A stretch of DNA of 34,730 nucleotides from Chrysochromulina tobinii (taxonomy: Eukaryota; Haptophyta; Prymnesiales; Chrysochromulinaceae), in NCBI GenBank assembly GCA_001275005.1, contig JWZX01002633.1, positions 1-34,730 of the forward strand, read 5' to 3'. The notes under the pieces were generated by a model. The model was not told the origin of the DNA. It saw nothing but the letters and a program-made list of their open reading frames with translations, and did no database searches. Position numbers and translations under genes: made by a program. Below are positions 31,201 to 34,730 of this stretch, piece after piece. Positions within the stretch are counted from its first letter, which is position 1. The number at the start of each line of letters is the position of its first letter.

Positions 31201-31518
31201 TGTGCTGATTCAGAAAAGAACGCAAGCAGCGCAGTGCAGCGGCTTCCTCTGAGCGGGTGCATTCACACGAAGATGTGCTGACCATTTTCGTGAACACTGG
31301 CACGGCGCGAGAAGTTGAGGGTCGAGTCGTGAGTCCGGCAATTCAAACACACGAGCTGGCCTCCCAAAATTGGCTATAGGAATAGGAGCGGTCGCCCACA
31401 GTTCAAGTTCTTTTTTGAACTTGAACTTCAAGAATTCAAGTTCATGTCAAGAGAGAACTTTGTAACTTACTAAGCTACCTACACATTGGCAGGACCCCCT
31501 GAGTTGCGGTGGGGGAAT

Positions 31519-31562
31519 TTCATGTCAAGTTCAAGTTCAAGTTCAAGTTCAAGTTCAAGTTT
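31519..31562 (+). repeat. (TTCAAG)n microsatellite
   Basis: About six copies of TTCAAG. They run straight into the left inverted repeat of the adjacent element and share its sequence. Confidence 0.9.
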
Positions 31563-31770
31563 CTATCTGTACTCTGAGGGCACGCAGGCTAGTACCCTGT
31601 GGCGTGTCTCCTCCTGGTCTCCTTCCCGCTCGTGCTCCTTCCGTTGTGTCTCATCTTCTCCGTCGACTCACTCACCCCCACTGCAACACTTTAACACTGC
31701 TAGCCTCGAGAGCACTTTCGATAGGCTTCCGTTAGGTTGTCTGTTGTTTATGTTCTAGAAACTTGAACTT
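31551..31770 (-). mobile_element. MITE-like element, copy 1 (inverted orientation)
   Basis: Perfect 15-bp terminal inverted repeats, AAGTTCAAGTTTCTA at 31551-31565 and TAGAAACTTGAACTT at 31756-31770, bound a ~220-bp element. Its right part (about 31712-31754) is, in reverse complement, the conserved core ATAAACAACAGACAACC...ACGGAAGCCTATCGA also found in copies 2 and 3. There is no coding capacity, so it would be non-autonomous. No clear target-site duplication was found. Confidence 0.55.
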
Positions 31771-32108
31771 CATCTTGAACTTCGCCCACAGGACACCCTG
31801 CGACATTGAGCCGACATTCATACCATCGCTGTGGGTGCACTTCTGCTTTGCTTTGACGGTGGGAAGGTGGAGTGATGTTTTGTTGTTTTCACGGCGCGCT
31901 CACGAGACATGAACTTTTTGAGGGGCAAACGGAAACGCGACGAAATAACGCGAAACACGGTCATTGAAGTTACGGTATTGATACTGAATGATATCTAGTA
32001 TTGAAATCCATAAATCGGTCTTTTCTTTTACATGTATTGACAAGGGTTTATTGAAAAACCGCCTCGTGCAATATAACCGCGAAACACATCTCTAAAATTG
32101 ACTCTAAA

Positions 32109-32243
32109 AGTCAAGTCAAGAAAAGTCTAAACATAAACAACAGACAGCCGTACGAAGCCTATCGATTGTAGTTCTGAGGCAAGCAGTGGTGGAAGGGCTG
32201 GCCGGAGATGACGGTAGGATTTGTACGTGTCTTGCCTCTTGAC
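32109..32243 (+). mobile_element. MITE-like element, copy 2 (degenerate)
   Basis: This copy carries the shared core (ACATAAACAACAGACAGCC then TACGAAGCCTATCGATTGT) at ~32130-32168 and the later GCAGTGGTGGA...GGAGATGAC block. The TCAAG-type left end is clear (AGTCAAGTCAAG). The right end (CTTGCCTCTTGAC) is only approximate. Boundaries are uncertain. Confidence 0.45.
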
Positions 32244-32254
32244 GTGTGCCTCAA

Positions 32255-32380
32255 GTCAAGTCAAGTCTATACATAAACAACAGACAACCATACGGAAGCC
32301 TATCGAATGTGCTCCGGTAGCCAGCAGTGGTGGATGGGAGTGGGCGGAGATGACTTGACTTGACTTAGACTTGACTTGAC
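32255..32380 (+). mobile_element. MITE-like element, copy 3
   Basis: Perfect 15-bp inverted repeats, GTCAAGTCAAGTCTA at 32255-32269 and TAGACTTGACTTGAC at 32366-32380, enclose the shared core. The element is 126 bp. The core aligns with copy 2 through ACATAAACAACAGACA, AAGCCTATCGA, CAGCAGTGGTGG and GGAGATGAC. The terminal sequence is itself a TCAAG microsatellite, so the arms can vary in length. Confidence 0.55.
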
Positions 32381-32413
32381 TTGACTTGACTAGTCTTGAG
32401 TTTCTCCTCCCAA

Positions 32414-33521
32414 ATGCCGATGCTCCCAGGCTCGACGTCCGCACCTGAGCCGCCGTCGCTGCTTCCGACTCCTGCTAGCAGCGCATGCTGCACGGGCGAC
32501 GCTGGAACGTCGGGACGGCCCTCATCAGCGCCCGCCAGCGCTGCGAGGTCCATGGGCCAGGGCAACGGCACGACGACGCAACACCGGACTGAACCGTCCA
32601 ACGTCTACGTGCCCACCTCGGACGCGAGCCACCGCGCACCACCTGTGCTGCGAATGGCGATCATCGGACCTGCGGCCAGCCAGCAGACGCTGCAGCGCCT
32701 AAGGCACCAAGAGGGGTTGGTGCTCGTGAGGCGAACAGCCCAGCGCCCCGAGCCTGAACCCGAGCCTCCAAAAGGGCGCGCGGCCGCCGGCGCACCGCGC
32801 GGCCCCTCGCAACATGAGTGGTACCCGTACCTCGGTGGCATCAAATGGGCTGTCGGTTGCTGGGCACGCGTGCACTATGACGGTTGGAACGGTCGCATCA
32901 ACGGTCGCGATGCCCGGAGGCGGATCGAGCCTGCCGCCCAAGCAGATGGCGCCTCTCCCCGCGGGCTACTCGTGGGGCTCGGAGGGTTCTATCGCCGCGG
33001 CGCGGGTCACCAGGCAGAGCGGGGCGAGACCAGCATCCGCAACATCAGCACCCAGGGCTGCCTCGATCTGGCGACCACCGCCACCGCCGAGGCTCGAGCC
33101 GACGGAGGAAGGCAGCGGCGGTGGTGGCGGCGGCGAGGGTGAGAATGGGCGTGGTCAGCACGCCGCGACCTCCAACGGTGCCGCCTTCGGCGTGCGACCT
33201 GACCCCGACAAGGTCGGCTTGGCGCGCAGCGATGCGCAGCGCTCGCAGCTGGCAGCTGACCGGCTCGCGGAGCGGATGGCACGCGAGCAACTGGAGGTCT
33301 TCGAGCGCGAGTCGGCGCGCTCGCGAGAGGCGCTCTCCGCCTTCTTGAACTCGCGCCACGGTCGGCGGCAGGTGCAGGCGCTCCACACGGCGATCGAGAC
33401 GGCCGAGGCGGCCAAGCTTCGGGCCGCTAGCCAAATGCTGGTAGTGGACCTCCAAGCGAAGCTTGCAGGTCTGGTGGCTGGGACGACGGACGAGCACGAG
33501 CGCGGTCGGGTACTAGGTTGA
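32414..33521 (+). CDS. Unresolved locus: Pro/Ala-rich N-part and coiled-coil C-part
   Basis: Two overlapping frames look coding. The first runs from the ATG at 32414 (MPMLPGSTSAPEPPS...) through SNVYVPTSDASHRAPPV and LRHQEGLVLVRRTAQ and stays plausible to ~32800. The second, from the ATG at 32814 to the stop at 33521 (235 residues), is low-complexity at first and ends in a convincing charged helix (AQRSQLAADRLAERMAREQL..., ~33220-33480). An intron or small indel between ~32800 and ~33000 probably joins them, but I could not fix a splice pair that preserves frame. The simplest alternative is a gene starting at 32814 with the upstream frame as 5' UTR. No family was recognised. A coiled-coil scaffold is all that can be said. 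Confidence 0.4.
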
Positions 33522-33739
33522 AATGTTGAGCGGTCCCATCATTCCCTCGACAAAGTTCCGAGCTCGCTCCAGAAAGGGCGCCAGGTCCCTTGGTCACAAA
33601 ACACCACAAAAAACTCCAGTCGAGTTCCTGTGTCGAGCCGCTCGACTGGTTTGTCGAGCTATAAAGACCGAGCTATAATCATTATCAATATGCATGCACG
33701 CTTTGCACGGGAGACGGGTTATCGGTTAATTTGTCCAAT

Positions 33740-33960
33740 TGTCGTATGTCGAGCCTGTCGAGGCTCGGAGGCTGACTCCGAACGCTGAGATCTCGCTGGG
33801 CGACGCGTCCGTCGAGGCTCGAGCCGTCGTAGGACGTAGCGTCGACGCGTCGAGTCGAGCTGTCGAGTTCTGTCGAGCTGTCGAGTAGCTGCACGAGCTG
33901 TCGAGGACCTCTGTCGAGCACTCGAGCTGTCGAGCTGTCGAGCTGTCGAGGCTCGAGCCG
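33740..33960. repeat. TGTCGAG/CTCGAGC repeat cluster
   Basis: A dense array of imperfect TGTCGAG units, with several perfect neighbours around 33923-33951 (GAGCTGTCGAGCTGTCGAG). CTCGAG palindromes make it self-complementary. Confidence 0.85.
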
Positions 33961-34066
33961 TGGCATATAGCTTTGCTAAATGTTTCATATAGCTTAGGGT
34001 CAAAGGTTAGTTTTCTCTTCGAATATATAAACTCAGAGCATGTATAAGTTTCTAAGAACATACGTT

Positions 34067-34160
34067 TGAGATACATCAGGAATTCAGGATACAACGATAC
34101 ATCAGGATACGTGTATCCTTCAGGATATGACGCAGGATACATCAGGATACACATCCTGAT
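34067..34160. repeat. CAGGATAC repeat cluster
   Basis: At least six units of the type ATACATCAGGATAC. One inverted copy (GTATCCT) at about 34113-34119 allows hairpin formation. Confidence 0.85.
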
Positions 34161-34584
34161 AACAAACCCAGAAGGTCCATGCCAGTAATCAACCAAAATC
34201 GATAACACTCCCCCCGCTCCCCTTTGCTCCCCTGCCTGAAGCGCTGAAGCGGTCGGCAAATGTGGCCTGCGCTGGTAAAGTGCTCGCCTTGAGTGCTCGT
34301 CCGTCGTCCCTGCTCGTGGTGTTGCGTCTCAACTGAATTGTTTGTGAGAAAGGCCTGGTGTCGGGGCGCGAGAGTGCTCCGAGTTGACTGACACGTGTTC
34401 ACGGCTGTGTATTTACTGTCGAGTGCTCTCTCAAAATCGCTGAAAAGTTTGGCCAAAATGCGGCCGCGGCGTCGGGGACGCCGAGGAAAAAAACACGCAG
34501 CGTTGAAACGCGAACGCAGGGTGAAAAGCCGTCGCTGCCCTGGCCGGTGCGTCTCATTCTCATGCTCATACCACGCGTGATAGC

Positions 34585-34730
34585 ATGGGCATCGGACTTG
34601 CGCGCTTGAACACGCTCGTCGTGTTCGTATGCCTCTGCCCACATCCAAAGGCTCAAGCACCACCGCCGCCGTCGCCGCCGCCGCCGTCGCCGTCCCCGCC
34701 GCCGCCCTCGCCGCCGCCGCCCTCGCCACC
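34585..34730 (+). CDS. Secreted Pro/Ser-rich (pherophorin-like) protein, 5' part
   Basis: Partial gene running off the window end, with 48 complete codons visible. The ATG at 34585 gives MGIGLARLNTLVVFVCLC followed by PHPKAQA. This is a textbook signal peptide with a basic n-region, a hydrophobic core and an AxA-like end (AQA). It leads directly into a PPPPSPPPPSPSPPPPS run. Pro-rich Ser-Pro stretches of this kind are known from hydroxyproline-rich algal wall and matrix glycoproteins, and from linkers in secreted algal lectins and enzymes. The other two frames of the CCG-rich tail give poly-Ala or poly-Arg without a leader, so this frame is preferred. The downstream domain, and so the function, lies outside the window. 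Confidence 0.6.
   Translation, partial: MGIGLARLNTLVVFVCLCPHPKAQAPPPPSPPPPSPSPPPPSPPPPSP

Larger units (their letters stand above)
31201..32413. other. AT-rich repeat island
   Basis: A base-composition island, markedly AT-richer than its surroundings, especially 31880-32140. It is dominated by TCAAG/TTCAAG microsatellites and three related short elements listed separately. The open frame around 31486-31758 is partly poly-Ser from the microsatellite and is not supported as a gene. Confidence 0.6.
33522..34584. other. Repeat-rich intergenic region
   Basis: About 1.06 kb without a credible gene. It contains TGTCGAG repeats, CAGGATAC repeats and a perfect 9-bp inverted repeat, CCAGTCGAG at 33616-33624 with CTCGACTGG at 33641-33649. 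Open frames on the minus strand here read through the repeats and are not supported. Confidence 0.6.

Noticed and set aside
31486-31758. Small open frame with a poly-Ser run
   Set aside because: The Ser run is a translated TTCAAG microsatellite, and the frame crosses an inverted-repeat element.
33726-34259. Minus-strand open frame through TGTCGAG and CAGGATAC repeats
   Set aside because: The peptide (LDSSTARQLD-type repeats) comes from translated simple repeats, with no domain or sensible composition.
34142-34729. Minus-strand open frame at the window end
   Set aside because: It is Ala/Arg-rich from the CCG repeat and lacks domains. The plus strand gives a signal peptide and Pro-rich stretch.

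Overview
This is a gene-dense, GC-rich nuclear segment from a eukaryotic microalga. The gene content (proteasome alpha-2, Rab11, mitochondrial carriers, a plastid-type leader, a probable flagellar protein, a proline-rich secreted wall-type protein), many short introns with unusual GTGCG donors, and the tryptophan-repeat and ADP-ribosyltransferase/LRR proteins together suggest a haptophyte. That placement is inference and was not tested. There is no prokaryotic organisation and no tRNA or rRNA gene that I can see.

Layout. 0.1-3.6 kb: a tail-anchored TPR protein (-) head-to-head with an EF-hand/PG-rich protein (+). 4.9-5.9 kb: a G-patch protein (-) with a cysteinyl-tRNA-synthetase-like helical motif. 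6.35-8.66 kb: a six-exon EF-hand mitochondrial carrier (-), divergent from an ankyrin protein (+, to 10.17 kb). 10.5-12.1 kb: a KH-KH-NPPY methyltransferase-like protein (+). 12.3-15.2 kb: a coiled-coil protein with many Trp repeats, Sfi1-like (+). 15.8-19.8 kb: a ~1200-residue coiled-coil/ADP-ribosyltransferase/LRR protein (-), divergent from proteasome alpha-2 (+). 21.6-22.4 kb: a second carrier-family protein (+). 22.9-23.8 kb: a histidine-phosphatase-fold protein without its catalytic histidines (-), divergent from a membrane-plus-lipocalin protein (+, to 25.4 kb). 26.1-28.4 kb: a PAN-like membrane protein (-) divergent from a cation diffusion facilitator (+). 29.7-31.2 kb: a five-exon Rab11 (-). 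31.4-32.4 kb: an AT-rich island with short inverted-repeat elements. 32.4-33.5 kb: an unresolved coding locus. 34.6 kb to the end: the start of a secreted Pro-rich protein.

I reconstructed seven spliced genes with 15 introns by matching reading frame, splice dinucleotides and protein-family continuity. The main novelty lies in the introns. Many contain tandem copies of their own donor or acceptor junction, and one is exactly one unit of a tandem duplication. Seven of 15 donors are GTGCG(C/A). One intron is GC-AG, and Rab11 begins with a 7-nt coding exon. Five gene pairs are head-to-head with only 109-208 bp between start codons, which suggests shared bidirectional promoters. The genes do not form one pathway. 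The most interesting proteins are the KH-KH-NPPY fusion, the ART-LRR fusion, the histidine-phosphatase pseudoenzyme and the CDF transporter with a duplicated C-terminal domain.
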